Part shown: piece by piece, positions 18,238-26,926 of the stretch
Position numbering within the stretch: the first letter of the stretch is position 1
Layout: each line of letters starts with the position of its first letter
NCBI GenBank assembly: GCA_003712165.1
Contig: RHLH01000001.1
Span: 3,194,165 to 3,258,164, forward strand
Source: Phycisphaera sp.
GTDB taxonomy: Bacteria; Planctomycetota; Phycisphaerae; Phycisphaerales; UBA1924
DNA: 64,000 nt
Reading direction: 5' to 3'
Program-made: the position numbers and the translations under genes
The notes under the pieces: generated by a model
What the model was told of the DNA's origin: nothing
Seen by the model: the letters and a program-made list of their open reading frames with translations, nothing else
Database searches by the model: none

Positions 18238-18336
18238 TCAGGGGCAGCCGGTGGCGTAGTTGTTGAACCAGGCGGTGCAATCGCCCGGATCGAGAATGTC
18301 GTCGCGGTTTGTGTCGGTGAGGGGCTTTCGGGACAT
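18238..18336 (-). pseudogene. Orphan half of a GC module (32 codons)
   Basis: A 32-codon frame starts at ATG 18336 and ends TGA 18240-18238. After seven residues it reads DTNRDDILDPGDCTAWFNNY and then ATGCP, which is one calcium loop and the closing Gly-Cys of the GC module found in 23 proteins downstream. The loop's Phe is Cys (DCTAW). It has no signal peptide or cargo. A ggag lies 8-9 bases before the ATG, but inside the terminator-like hairpin at 18341-18379. It is most simply the remnant of a deleted array member; a real mini-protein is possible but less likely. Confidence 0.6.
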
Positions 18337-18340
18337 AAAG

Positions 18341-18379
18341 AAGGCTCCGTGCTCGGGTTGTCCCTTGCATCGGAGCCTT
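18341..18379 (-). terminator. Terminator-like hairpin after the first array gene
   Basis: Arms aaggctccg (18341-18349) and cggagcctt (18371-18379) pair perfectly with a 21-base loop. On the minus strand only a short ctttat follows, so it is a weak candidate. Confidence 0.45.
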
Positions 18380-18444
18380 GTGGTGCTGAGAGTGATGTGC
18401 TTGTCAAACCGATACGAATCGCGCGGTTGGTGTGCGGCTGGGTA

Positions 18445-20889
18445 TCAGCAGCCCGCGTTGTAGTTTGCGATCCAAGCGGTGAAATCGGTGGGCGTGCAGA
18501 GACCGTCGCCGTTCTGGTCGCACTCGGGAAGATTGTTGTTGAAGGCATTGATCCACGCGGTGAAGTCGGTAGGAGTCAGCATACCGTCGCCGTTGACGTC
18601 GGCAACGCACGGGTTGCAGCTTCCAGCAACAAGAGCGCCGAATCCGTCGTTGATGAAGCACTGGTCCGGACCCCCGAAGAAGTCGGTGAGGAGTGCGTCT
18701 GGGAAGGTATCTCCGTCCAAGTCCTGCACAGATATCTGCCCCGGTACGAATGCCAGCGGTTCAACAGAGAGCGGGAAGGGCACGCCCAGAACATCCTGCG
18801 CAGAGACCAGGTTGTAGTTCGAGCCCGATAGATCTGTAGCGAGCGCGTAGACGGTATCGTCGGCGTTCGTGTCACCGTCCATGTCGTGAAGAGATTGAAC
18901 GTAGAACGGGACTGGCAGGCCCAATTGGGCTGCAAACGGGAACTGGAAATTATCGAAGAGCATGGTCGAGAGCACACGGCCGTTGATGTCGTCCCAAGTG
19001 AGGAAGTCTCGCGCCATATCGGTCTCGAGTACAAGCTCGTAGATGTGCTGCACTTCGCCCAGAGCCGCGCCCGGGATGCCCTCGAAGACGTGCAGGCGGG
19101 GCGGGTCGAGCGTGAGGTGGAGGCGCTCATCAGCGCCGTCGTTGTTCTCGTCGACCAGCAGGCAGGCGATATTCTCGCCGAACGGAGGCTGGAAGTGCGT
19201 GACCTGGTTGATCCCCGTGGGACCGAAGAACGACTCGATCAGGAACAACCCGGGGGGCATGGGCGGGATCGGCAGCTGCGGTGTGAGCCCGTTAAACCCG
19301 ATCGGCTCGGGCTGCGGGAGCAGCGGCTGGGGGAATCCGTTGCCAATGTCGAAGATCATCGCGTCGCCGCCTGGTACGCCCATGAGTTCTACCTGCGCGA
19401 GTCCTGCGTCGAGCTGAAGGATGCCAGGGAAGTTCGTTGGGGCGAGTGCCTCGGCGATGGAGCCGTTGAACACAGGGTTCCAGAAACCGTTTATGAGATC
19501 GATCTCCATTAGGATCGCGGGTTGGTCGCCGTGGTTCATGACGAGTGGTGTCGACGAGAACAGCCAGAGTTCCACATCTGGAACGGGGCCCGGGAGTCTC
19601 TCGTCGAGATAAAAGAACCCTCCCCCGAATCGCGAGAGCAACGGATCGAAGTAGATCGGATCGAAGAACGGCGCTGCGGGCTGGAGTGAGAGCGGATCGA
19701 GCGGGACGTGGTAGACAATACCGTCGTTGATGTCGATCAGCGTCCAAGCGCTCTGGACGCCGCTCTGATCGCCGGGTGCGAAGGGCAGCATGAAGATGTC
19801 GTTGTTGTCGGTCTCGTTCTTTCCGGGCTGGGTGGCCTGTGTGACCACGGGTGTTGGTTCGGGGAGCGTGTCACCGTCGGTGTCGGTGTAGACGTACGTG
19901 CAAATTACGTTGGTGTTGTCATCAACAGCGACGATGGTCAGAACGACCTGATTGGCATCGTTGCGCGTGACTGCTCGGCGGATCACCCGCTTTCCGGCGG
20001 GGAGTGTGTAGAAGCGTTCCGAGCCATCAGCTGCTTCCAGCCTGAGTTGGTCAACACCCGTGACCTCGGCGAACTTGATGGGACCTCTGTAGTCGCCTTC
20101 GCCGTAGTAACCTTCGCCCCATGACAGTGAGGCGTCGATCAGGTCGTCGAATTTCTCTTCGCGGCGTTCGATGTAGGCCTCGAGCAGCCCGACAGTGCTC
20201 GATACAAAGGTATTCCATTCCGGGCCGGCAGTAACGCCGTAGTCCATGATGCACTTGGCGAGTTTGGGGCACTCGGTTGCGTCGATGTCTCCGGGGGCGA
20301 CGCCATCGACCTCGAACGCAATAGCACTCATGAAGATGATCGTCGCGGTATCCGAGTCTCGCTCGGCGTCGCACTGCTTGAGGTCATCACCCGTGAAGAC
20401 TTGCCAGACATGGACCATCTCGTTGGCGAGCGTCGAGGCGAGGTTCACCTTCCTGGCGAGCCTGCCGCCGTCGTCGCCTGTGCTGCACATCTTGGTGAGC
20501 TGACCCTCGTTGAGGATGACGATGTCGGCGTCGGTCCCGCTTCGGTTGCGCGTGGAGCCGCCGTTCTTGTCAACCTCTCTAACCTGGATCCGGTCCGAAT
20601 CGAGTTTGTCTCGAAGTTTGTTGATGGCGTCTTGGAACGTCGCGTTGGGATCCTCGTAGTCGATCTGCCCGGCGGCGCCTCCCGGATCCCCGGGCGCGTT
20701 CAGCCAGTCGACCATTTTCTTGTCGAGCCGGTTGGCTTTTTTGTACATCTCTTCAACGAGATCGATCGCCTCGCGTACCTTCTGTTTCTCGGTGGAGTTG
20801 AGGTTACGGATGGTCGGCGCAGCAAAGCCGAGCGACCCTGCCGCGATCAGACCGATAGCCATCATGCGAACGTAACGTGCGCAGTGCAT
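18445..20889 (-). CDS. Exported GC-module protein with possible degenerate zincin domain
   Basis: This 814-residue protein has a signal peptide (MMAIGLIAAGSLGFAAP) and ends in the GC module, residues 761-814. The module starts CVADVNGDGMLTPTDFTAW; its loops are DxNxDGxxxPTDF, each followed by a TAWI helix, and it closes NYNAGC. The N-terminal 250 residues contain NEMVHVWQ followed by CDAERDSD. That resembles an HExxH zincin with the first His replaced by Asn, so I infer an inactive or divergent peptidase-like fold. The middle is beta-rich and the region before the module has DGD-type loops (MDGDTNADDTVYALA). Ribosome site AAGGGG lies before the ATG. It is the last gene of the minus-strand array. 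Confidence 0.8.
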   Translation of the reverse strand: MHCARYVRMMAIGLIAAGSLGFAAPTIRNLNSTEKQKVREAIDLVEEMYKKANRLDKKMVDWLNAPGDPGGAAGQIDYEDPNATFQDAINKLRDKLDSDRIQVREVDKNGGSTRNRSGTDADIVILNEGQLTKMCSTGDDGGRLARKVNLASTLANEMVHVWQVFTGDDLKQCDAERDSDTATIIFMSAIAFEVDGVAPGDIDATECPKLAKCIMDYGVTAGPEWNTFVSSTVGLLEAYIERREEKFDDLIDASLSWGEGYYGEGDYRGPIKFAEVTGVDQLRLEAADGSERFYTLPAGKRVIRRAVTRNDANQVVLTIVAVDDNTNVICTYVYTDTDGDTLPEPTPVVTQATQPGKNETDNNDIFMLPFAPGDQSGVQSAWTLIDINDGIVYHVPLDPLSLQPAAPFFDPIYFDPLLSRFGGGFFYLDERLPGPVPDVELWLFSSTPLVMNHGDQPAILMEIDLINGFWNPVFNGSIAEALAPTNFPGILQLDAGLAQVELMGVPGGDAMIFDIGNGFPQPLLPQPEPIGFNGLTPQLPIPPMPPGLFLIESFFGPTGINQVTHFQPPFGENIACLLVDENNDGADERLHLTLDPPRLHVFEGIPGAALGEVQHIYELVLETDMARDFLTWDDINGRVLSTMLFDNFQFPFAAQLGLPVPFYVQSLHDMDGDTNADDTVYALATDLSGSNYNLVSAQDVLGVPFPLSVEPLAFVPGQISVQDLDGDTFPDALLTDFFGGPDQCFINDGFGALVAGSCNPCVADVNGDGMLTPTDFTAWINAFNNNLPECDQNGDGLCTPTDFTAWIANYNAGC

Positions 20890-21000
20890 CTGATTCCCCT
20901 TGTGTTCAACGAGACCGACGGGATCTCAACCACTTGGGCATACCAGAAATCACGCACTAACTCAAGTTATCCAACTCGATATCCATCAGAGAAAGTACAG

Positions 21001-21044
21001 AAAGAAAGGCGGCGTTTGCAGTCTGTTCTGCTGCAAACGCCGCC
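21001..21044 (-). terminator. Rho-independent terminator after the choice-of-anchor B gene
   Basis: Arms ggcggcgtttgcag (21008-21021) and ctgcaaacgccgcc (21031-21044) pair over 14 bases; the minus-strand tail is TTTCTTT. Confidence 0.9.
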
Positions 21045-21079
21045 ACGTGTGTTCTAGGGATATATAGGCGAACTGAGTA

Positions 21080-23365
21080 TCAGCAGCCGTTGTTGAAGTT
21101 CGATATCCACGCGGTGAAGTCGGTGGGCGTGCACGCGCCGTCAAGATTCTGATCGCACTCGGGGAGGTTGTTGTTGAAGGCGTTGATCCACGCGGTGAAG
21201 TCGGTGGGTGTGACGGATCCGTCACCGTTCACATCAGCAAGGTTGGAGCAGGGGTTCTCACACTCGAACGAATTCAGGCTGATTGCATCGATGCCGGCCT
21301 CCATCACATCACCCGGCGACGACTCGTTCGCGGTGAAGCGGAGCCTGAGTGTGCTGGTTGCGGGAATCTCGCCCGCCGCACCGACGATCACGCTGACCTC
21401 GCGCCACTGGTTGAACGTATCGGTGTGGGTGCGGAGCGTGGCCCAGTTGTTGCCCGCGGCGTTGGTCGCATACTCAACGCGGAGATAATCCTCCGGACCG
21501 ATCTCGCCAGTCGGGATATCGTTCAGCCAGTAGCTGTAGCTGAGCGTGCCGCCCGCGGAGGCGTCGAAAGCTGGGCCCGTGAGGATGGTTGCGCCGCCGT
21601 CGACATCGGAGTTGCCAGCCTCGTTGTCGGTGAGCCAAGCGCGACCCGATCCATCGGCGTCGGTTGTGGGATCGCCTCGTCCCGAGTTGACCGGTACGCC
21701 GCGCGTCCACTGGCCGTCGCTTGCGGCTCCTGAGACGGTGTACCCAAGATCGGTTTCTGAGTCGTCCTCGAACACAGTTGTGAGATCAGTTGCAACGACA
21801 GTCGAGAAACTGCTCGATGGCGCAAGCGCCGGAAGCGTGAATGTCTCGCCGCCTGTTGTCTCGGCAGATATCCACCAGTCGAGGTTCTCGAGACAGGGCA
21901 GTGACGGCGTGCTAAAGCGGAACTGGCCCTGGACGCCGGTCGCGGTGCCCGGGACGGGTGTGATGGTGCCAGACTCGTCGCGGATATTGAGTGTCGGTGT
22001 GCTCTCATCCAGCGTGACGTTCTCTTCGTCGATGGTCACAATCACGATCTCACTGCCGGCGGGGTCAACAATGTCGCCTAGACCCGCGTCGAGCGTGAAG
22101 CTGAGCAGATCGAGGTTCGGCCTGACAATGACGAGTCCCTGCTGGATGTCAGAGATGATGATGTTGCCCGAGGGGAAGAAGGGGTAGCTGGACCAGGCGC
22201 CATCGAAGCCTGTGCCGTCGTCTGCGGGGTACGTATCGATCCAGGCGACCTCGACGGGGTTCTCTGGGTCGCTGATGTCGTGGATACGGAGTCCGGATCG
22301 GTAGTTTGCTGCGTATACGTAGTCACCCTTGACATAGAGGTTGTGATCGCGAGCCGTGTTGCCGTTCGACCACGGGCCGACGTAGAAGGCGTTTGCGGGA
22401 TCTTCGACGTTGAAGATGTGCATGGTGGTTGTGCTGACGGAGCCGCCCTCGTCGAGTTCATCGTTGACGTAGAAGTACTTCCGGTCTTCGCTGAGCCAGC
22501 CCTGGTGGCAGTATGCGCGGTTGGGATAGATAACGTTGTCGAGCTCGAACATGTTGTTCTTGTTCGTGACGTCGTAGATTCGGAGACGTGTGTCAGAGCT
22601 GCCGTTGCCAAACCCCGAGCAGAGGAACGCGATCTCGCGACCCGCGTAAGGACCTGAGTCGTACGTGACGACCTGCGCGTCGTGAACGTAGAGGTCATCC
22701 TGCACTGCCTGCTGCGAAGGGCTGGTGGCCGAGCCGGGTGCTCCGTTTACGCCGACACCGTACGCCCGGAGTCCGAGATCGCTGCTGCCGCCTACGCGGT
22801 AGATGTAACCCGACTCTTCGTTCGCGACAATGTTGTGCGTGGAGCTTGCGCCGCCGAAGTTCTGCGCAAAGCCGAGGTTACCGATGGTGCCGTTGTCGGC
22901 ATTGGCGAGGTTGAACATCTGAATGTGTCCGCCTCCCTCGGTAACGACGTAGGCGATATCACCGATGACCTTGATGTCACGCCAAAGGCTTGTCGGGCTG
23001 GAGAAGACACCGATGACCTGGGGGTTCACGGGATCGGTGATATCAACGAAGCCGGTCGCCGATTGGAGTCCGATGATCGCGATCTCTTTGCCTTGCTGCG
23101 TGACATAGCCCCAGCAGTCGTTGGCGTCTGCGGAACCGGGATCCAACTGGTTGATCGTGACCTGCCCGAGGAAGGAGATGTTGTTGGCGGGGAAGTTGCC
23201 GAACCGGGCATCCATCGAGTCGCCCTTGCCGAGCAAGCGTTCTTCCTCACCGCCCGGATGGGATTTCTTGTGGCCCTTATCGACGGCGGCCTGAGCGGAG
23301 CCGGCGGCAAGAACAAGGCCAAGTGTGCCGACAAGAACACCACCAGAGACACGGATAGACATCAC
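21080..23365 (-). CDS. Choice-of-anchor B family protein with GC module
   Basis: The 761-residue protein has a signal peptide ending in SAQAA. Residues about 60-440 match the choice-of-anchor B / LVIVD-repeat beta-propeller family: WGYVTQQGKEIAIIGLQSAT, GFVDITDPVNPQVIG, WRDIKVIGDIAYVV, DHNLYVKGDYVYAANYRSGL. Next come a beta-sandwich region and a jelly-roll-like segment (YTVSGAASDGQWTRGVP, WREVSVIVGAA). The GC module starts after CSNLADVNGDG, so its first Cys sits two residues earlier than usual; the end is SNFNNGC. As the family name says, this body carries different sorting tails in different bacteria, so here the GC module appears to replace a sorting tail. GGGG precedes the start. Confidence 0.85.
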   Translation of the reverse strand: MMSIRVSGGVLVGTLGLVLAAGSAQAAVDKGHKKSHPGGEEERLLGKGDSMDARFGNFPANNISFLGQVTINQLDPGSADANDCWGYVTQQGKEIAIIGLQSATGFVDITDPVNPQVIGVFSSPTSLWRDIKVIGDIAYVVTEGGGHIQMFNLANADNGTIGNLGFAQNFGGASSTHNIVANEESGYIYRVGGSSDLGLRAYGVGVNGAPGSATSPSQQAVQDDLYVHDAQVVTYDSGPYAGREIAFLCSGFGNGSSDTRLRIYDVTNKNNMFELDNVIYPNRAYCHQGWLSEDRKYFYVNDELDEGGSVSTTTMHIFNVEDPANAFYVGPWSNGNTARDHNLYVKGDYVYAANYRSGLRIHDISDPENPVEVAWIDTYPADDGTGFDGAWSSYPFFPSGNIIISDIQQGLVIVRPNLDLLSFTLDAGLGDIVDPAGSEIVIVTIDEENVTLDESTPTLNIRDESGTITPVPGTATGVQGQFRFSTPSLPCLENLDWWISAETTGGETFTLPALAPSSSFSTVVATDLTTVFEDDSETDLGYTVSGAASDGQWTRGVPVNSGRGDPTTDADGSGRAWLTDNEAGNSDVDGGATILTGPAFDASAGGTLSYSYWLNDIPTGEIGPEDYLRVEYATNAAGNNWATLRTHTDTFNQWREVSVIVGAAGEIPATSTLRLRFTANESSPGDVMEAGIDAISLNSFECENPCSNLADVNGDGSVTPTDFTAWINAFNNNLPECDQNLDGACTPTDFTAWISNFNNGC

Positions 23366-23540
23366 TTCTGCTCCCCTTCTTTTCTTCTTCTATAAGATCA
23401 CGGCCCCCGCCGAGTGCAAGTTCGCACACGATTACCTGTGGTCTTCCACTCAAGATACGGGATATCCGGGCGTGATGTTGCGGAAACTCGGAATTCAGAT
23501 GCGGTTATCCGGCCCTACACGGGACACATGAACACCATGC

Positions 23541-23576
23541 AAACAAAGGGCCCCGCTGGCTCGACCAGCGGGGCCC
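23541..23576 (-). terminator. Rho-independent terminator after the FG-GAP GC-module gene
   Basis: Arms gggccccgctgg (23548-23559) and ccagcggggccc (23565-23576) pair over 12 bases with a 5-base loop; the minus-strand tail is TTTGTTT. Confidence 0.9.
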
Positions 23577-23605
23577 TGCAGTGGATAAATGGGTATGTAT
23601 TGAGA

Positions 23606-23773
23606 GGCTCAGCAGCCGGCGTTGAAATTGTTGACCCAGGCGGTGAAGTCCGTAGGCGTGCAGGCGCCGTCGCCGTTCTGATCGCACTCTGGCAGGTTGT
23701 TGTTGAACGCGTTGACCCAGGCAGTGAAGTCCGTGGGCGTGACCGCGCCGTCGCCGTTCACGTCGGCGAGGCA
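23606..23773. repeat. 168-bp perfect repeat, copy A (GC module)
   Basis: This segment is identical at every base to 26759-26926. It covers the whole GC module coding region plus three bases after the stop. The flanking sequence on both sides differs completely. Confidence 0.95.
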
Positions 23774-24973
23774 AGGCTGCACGCCCCCGCACCCATTCAG
23801 GATAACAGTGGCAGTCCCGCTCGTGGCGCCGTTGGCAGCTGCTAAGTCATTAGCGCCATCGCCGTTGAAATCGCCGAACGCAAAGTCACGAGGGCGTGCT
23901 CCAACCGGGAAATCCACACCCGCCTGGAATGTGCCGTCGCCGTTGCTGCGCAAGACCTGAACGTTGCCCGCGATGAAGAGGCCTGCGTGGATGTCATCGA
24001 ATCCGTCACCGTTGACATCACCGAGCGCGATCGCGATGGGGAGTGAGCCCGAACCGGTTGAGATAGACTGGGTCGAACCGAATGTCCCGTCGCCGTTTCC
24101 GAGGATGAACTCGACAGCATCGCCGTTGAGGAACGGAATGACGAGGTCTTCGTTGCCGTCGCCGTTGATGTCCCCTACCGCAATACCTTCGGGGCTGTTG
24201 GCTGGGTAGCGAGCCAGCTCGGTCAGGTTTCCTGCCCCGTCGCCCGCGAGGATAGCAATCTCACTTGAGAACACGAGAGGCGTGGCTACATCCTGGTTGC
24301 CATCATTGTTGAAGTCTGCGATCGCAACCCCGACAGGCCCGCCGGTGACATCGAAGAACGCTTCTGAACCAAATGTGCCGTCGCCGTTGCCCGGGACAAC
24401 ATTGATGGTGTCATCGTCACGGTTTGCGTAGACCACATCTAGATTTCCATCGCCTGTGAGGTCGAGAATCTCGAGCCCGCGGATCTGTGTCGAGAAGGCA
24501 TAGAACTCGGGCGGGCTTGTGAACGCACCGGTTCCATCATTGATGAGAACCGCGATACCAGGATTACCAAGATCTGGTGACTGAACACCAGCGACGATAT
24601 CGGCCCAGCCATCTCCGTTGAGATCCGCTGTCTTTACCGGCACCGCTGCGGCGCTGAATCCGGAGACCGTATCGGTCAGGGGCACGACGACGCCCGCCTG
24701 GAGTGTGCCGTCACCATTACCGAGCAGGATCGAGACACTGTTGCCAAAGAAGTCACCCGTGACGACGTCGAGATTCCCATCGTTGTTGACATCACCCGTA
24801 CCGACGCCCAACGGGAGGTCTCCCGACGTGCCTGAGTTGGGTACGCCGTACGAATCAGCGGGATCGCACTGAGCAGCAGCACCGGCTGCGATCGCCAGCG
24901 AGAGAACCGAGGAGGCAACGCAAGCTGTATATCTGGTGCCGTATCGGGCATAAACCAAAGAACTACGTGACAT
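23609..24973 (-). CDS. Exported FG-GAP/VCBS protein with GC module
   Basis: From ATG 24973 (AAAGG upstream) the protein has 454 residues; the frame extends further upstream but without a signal peptide. The signal region is ACVASSVLSLAIAAGAAAQ. The body is about a dozen VCBS/FG-GAP repeats, for example GDVNNDGNLDVVTGDFFGNS, DLNGDGWADIVAG and DFNNDGNQDVATP, predicted to form a beta-propeller with calcium loops. The GC module starts CLADVNGDGAVTPTDFTAWV and ends NNFNAGC. Its module DNA is identical to that of the serine-protease gene at 26762. Confidence 0.88.
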   Translation of the reverse strand: MSRSSLVYARYGTRYTACVASSVLSLAIAAGAAAQCDPADSYGVPNSGTSGDLPLGVGTGDVNNDGNLDVVTGDFFGNSVSILLGNGDGTLQAGVVVPLTDTVSGFSAAAVPVKTADLNGDGWADIVAGVQSPDLGNPGIAVLINDGTGAFTSPPEFYAFSTQIRGLEILDLTGDGNLDVVYANRDDDTINVVPGNGDGTFGSEAFFDVTGGPVGVAIADFNNDGNQDVATPLVFSSEIAILAGDGAGNLTELARYPANSPEGIAVGDINGDGNEDLVIPFLNGDAVEFILGNGDGTFGSTQSISTGSGSLPIAIALGDVNGDGFDDIHAGLFIAGNVQVLRSNGDGTFQAGVDFPVGARPRDFAFGDFNGDGANDLAAANGATSGTATVILNGCGGVQPCLADVNGDGAVTPTDFTAWVNAFNNNLPECDQNGDGACTPTDFTAWVNNFNAGC

Positions 24974-25379
24974 GGGATTGGCCTTTCTGAACAAACACGT
25001 CTGCTCACTGATCACATACGAGAGGCGGGGATCTCGGCGGTTTCCGAGAATTCGCCTCGCTCCAAACGGCCCGCATCGCGGTGTGCATTGCGGGCCGTAA
25101 CTTCGTGATGTCTGCGGGGAGCAGCATGTGTTCCTGGCTGTGATGGGCACGCCCGAGTTGAAAGGCGGCCAAGAAGGACCAGAGGGGAGAGTCACGACTC
25201 ATCACAAAGCTCTGCACCGCACAGAACCATCACTGAATCGAAACTACTGAATGCCTCTTGACGTGTCAAGAGTAATCTAAGAAACTTCATAGAAGGATCT
25301 GTGATCCATACTGCTTCTCAGGGTCTCTGCATTGGGCGCTGTGTGGCTGTTTGCCTCTCGATTCAGGAGCGACTATCTT
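24974..25379. other. Divergent intergenic region with an inverted repeat
   Basis: This stretch separates the minus-strand FG-GAP gene from the plus-strand hypothetical gene. I see no supported coding sequence. The notable element is the 8-base inverted repeat at 25255-25272, listed separately. Ribosome site aggag at 25365-25369 serves the gene starting at 25380. Confidence 0.6.
25255..25272. promoter_or_regulatory. Candidate operator: ctcttgac-gt-gtcaagag
   Basis: A perfect 8-base inverted repeat with a 2-base spacer lies about 108 bases before the start of a gene whose product has a helix-turn-helix-like N-terminus. It has no T run and is too tightly spaced for an RNA terminator, so a protein-binding site is more likely. 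The binding protein is unknown; autoregulation by the adjacent product is only a suggestion. Confidence 0.4.
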
Positions 25380-26675
25380 GTGAAATCAGGCCTACCACAT
25401 TCGTATTTTGATAGGGCACAGGTGAAAAGCGTCACTTCAGGTCACAGGCTGGCCGACGGTCTAGATACGAAGATCGCCGAGGTCTCGACGTCGCTTCAGA
25501 GCAGCGTGCGTCCGATCGTGGAAGATCTGATCGGAACCTCGCACCGGCCTGTGACGCTGGCGCGTCGGCTCGGGATCGACAAGACGCTGACTGGGCGGAT
25601 CATGCGCTCGGTCAGGGCGAATGACCCTTTCGAGATTCTGCACAACGCCCCAGCCCCTCACGGGTTGCGGATCTTCCTGAAGGCGGCAGCGGACGCGGGC
25701 GTGGATGAGGATCTCCGCGAGAAAGCCGAGTCATCGATCGCGGATTTCGAATCACTTATCGACGCGTTTCCTGAGGGGCGCTCCGCACTGGAGGCGGCGA
25801 TCTCCGACTACATCCCAGAGGTGCGCAAACGCAACGAGCGCACTGCGAAACAATCCGTGTACAAATCGATGTCGTATCTGCTCGGATACCAAGCGGAGGC
25901 GTCGCTGCTAACCACGGTGATCTCACCATCTGAGCGCAGCGATATGGTCGACACGACTCATGTCGACTCGATGATCGGGCTCCGGAGACTGCGCGGCGAG
26001 TCGCCCGTCAACCTGTTCGGTATTCGCAGACACTGTATGCTGCCCGATGCGACAAACTGGATCGAGACGCTGGGCGGAGACCGGGGAATTGATGACGCAC
26101 ATCAGTTTCTGCTTGAGAACTACTGCGGAAAGCCCATCCCGAGCCTGCGGGTGCATGACAGCGCGAATGTTCGGTATTCGGTGCTGGACGCAGAATCACT
26201 CCCGATCAATGAGCCCGTAACACTTGTCAACGGCTGGACAATCCGAAACGCAAGCCTGAGGTATGCCGACGACGAACACACACACGAATGGCACTCGTCG
26301 CTACTGCGCATCCCGACCAGGACACGCGTTCAAGACTACTTTGTGCATCAGGACGTCTGGCCCGGACCGCCCGATTTTGTGCCGGGCATGCCTGGGCTTG
26401 ACATCTCAACGGTGCGCACTCCCCAAAGCGGGCCTCAGCACGACAGGATTGACATGGACATGCCGGTTGAGCATCTTGGTCTGGGCGTGCACCAGCCAGG
26501 AATTCGGCACAGCACCGCGCCGTGGTATCAGGAGATGCTCGGACACGTGTTCGAATCCAGGAAACTGAATCCAAACGAGTATAGGGCTTACAGGTGTGAG
26601 ATCGTATATCCAGTCCCATTCGTACGGATGATGGTGTGGTTCAATCTCGCACAGAAACCGCACGAACAGGCGTGA
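25380..26675 (+). CDS. Hypothetical protein with helix-turn-helix-like N-terminal region
   Basis: I do not recognise this family. The GTG at 25380 has aggag 11 bases upstream and gives 431 residues; a TTG at 25332 is less likely. There is no signal peptide or GC module, so it is probably cytoplasmic and unlike the genes around it. Residues about 45-75 read RPVTLARRLGIDKTLTGRIM, which looks like a helix-turn-helix. The C-terminal half is beta-rich with many His, Asp and Trp residues and ends in VPFVRMMVWFNLAQKP. A DNA-binding regulator with a large sensor domain is possible. It interrupts the array in the opposite orientation and converges on the next gene at a shared terminator. Confidence 0.7.
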   Translation: MKSGLPHSYFDRAQVKSVTSGHRLADGLDTKIAEVSTSLQSSVRPIVEDLIGTSHRPVTLARRLGIDKTLTGRIMRSVRANDPFEILHNAPAPHGLRIFLKAAADAGVDEDLREKAESSIADFESLIDAFPEGRSALEAAISDYIPEVRKRNERTAKQSVYKSMSYLLGYQAEASLLTTVISPSERSDMVDTTHVDSMIGLRRLRGESPVNLFGIRRHCMLPDATNWIETLGGDRGIDDAHQFLLENYCGKPIPSLRVHDSANVRYSVLDAESLPINEPVTLVNGWTIRNASLRYADDEHTHEWHSSLLRIPTRTRVQDYFVHQDVWPGPPDFVPGMPGLDISTVRTPQSGPQHDRIDMDMPVEHLGLGVHQPGIRHSTAPWYQEMLGHVFESRKLNPNEYRAYRCEIVYPVPFVRMMVWFNLAQKPHEQA

Positions 26676-26699
26676 GAATGTGTCCATGCAGACAAGGAA

Positions 26700-26733
26700 A
26701 AAGGCCGCGGCTCACACTGGAGCCGCGGCCTTT
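26700..26733. terminator. Bidirectional terminator between convergent genes
   Basis: Arms aaaggccgcggct (26700-26712) and agccgcggccttt (26721-26733) pair over 13 bases. The plus strand continues gttt and the minus strand continues TTCCTTG after a T-run, so it can serve both converging genes. Confidence 0.88.
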
Positions 26734-26758
26734 GTTTCATGGGATGCGAAACCTACCG

Positions 26759-26926
26759 GGCTCAGCAGCCGGCGTTGAAATTGTTGACCCAGGCGGTGAA
26801 GTCCGTAGGCGTGCAGGCGCCGTCGCCGTTCTGATCGCACTCTGGCAGGTTGTTGTTGAACGCGTTGACCCAGGCAGTGAAGTCCGTGGGCGTGACCGCG
26901 CCGTCGCCGTTCACGTCGGCGAGGCA
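26759..26926. repeat. 168-bp perfect repeat, copy B (GC module)
   Basis: Identical to 23606-23773 and in the same orientation. It spans the GC module of the serine-protease gene, ending exactly at the first residues of the module. Confidence 0.95.

Noticed and set aside
18200..18370. N-terminal extension of recR to 18370
   Set aside because: The additional residues are basic and low-complexity, overlap the orphan half-module in another frame, and would make RecR about 55 residues longer than usual.
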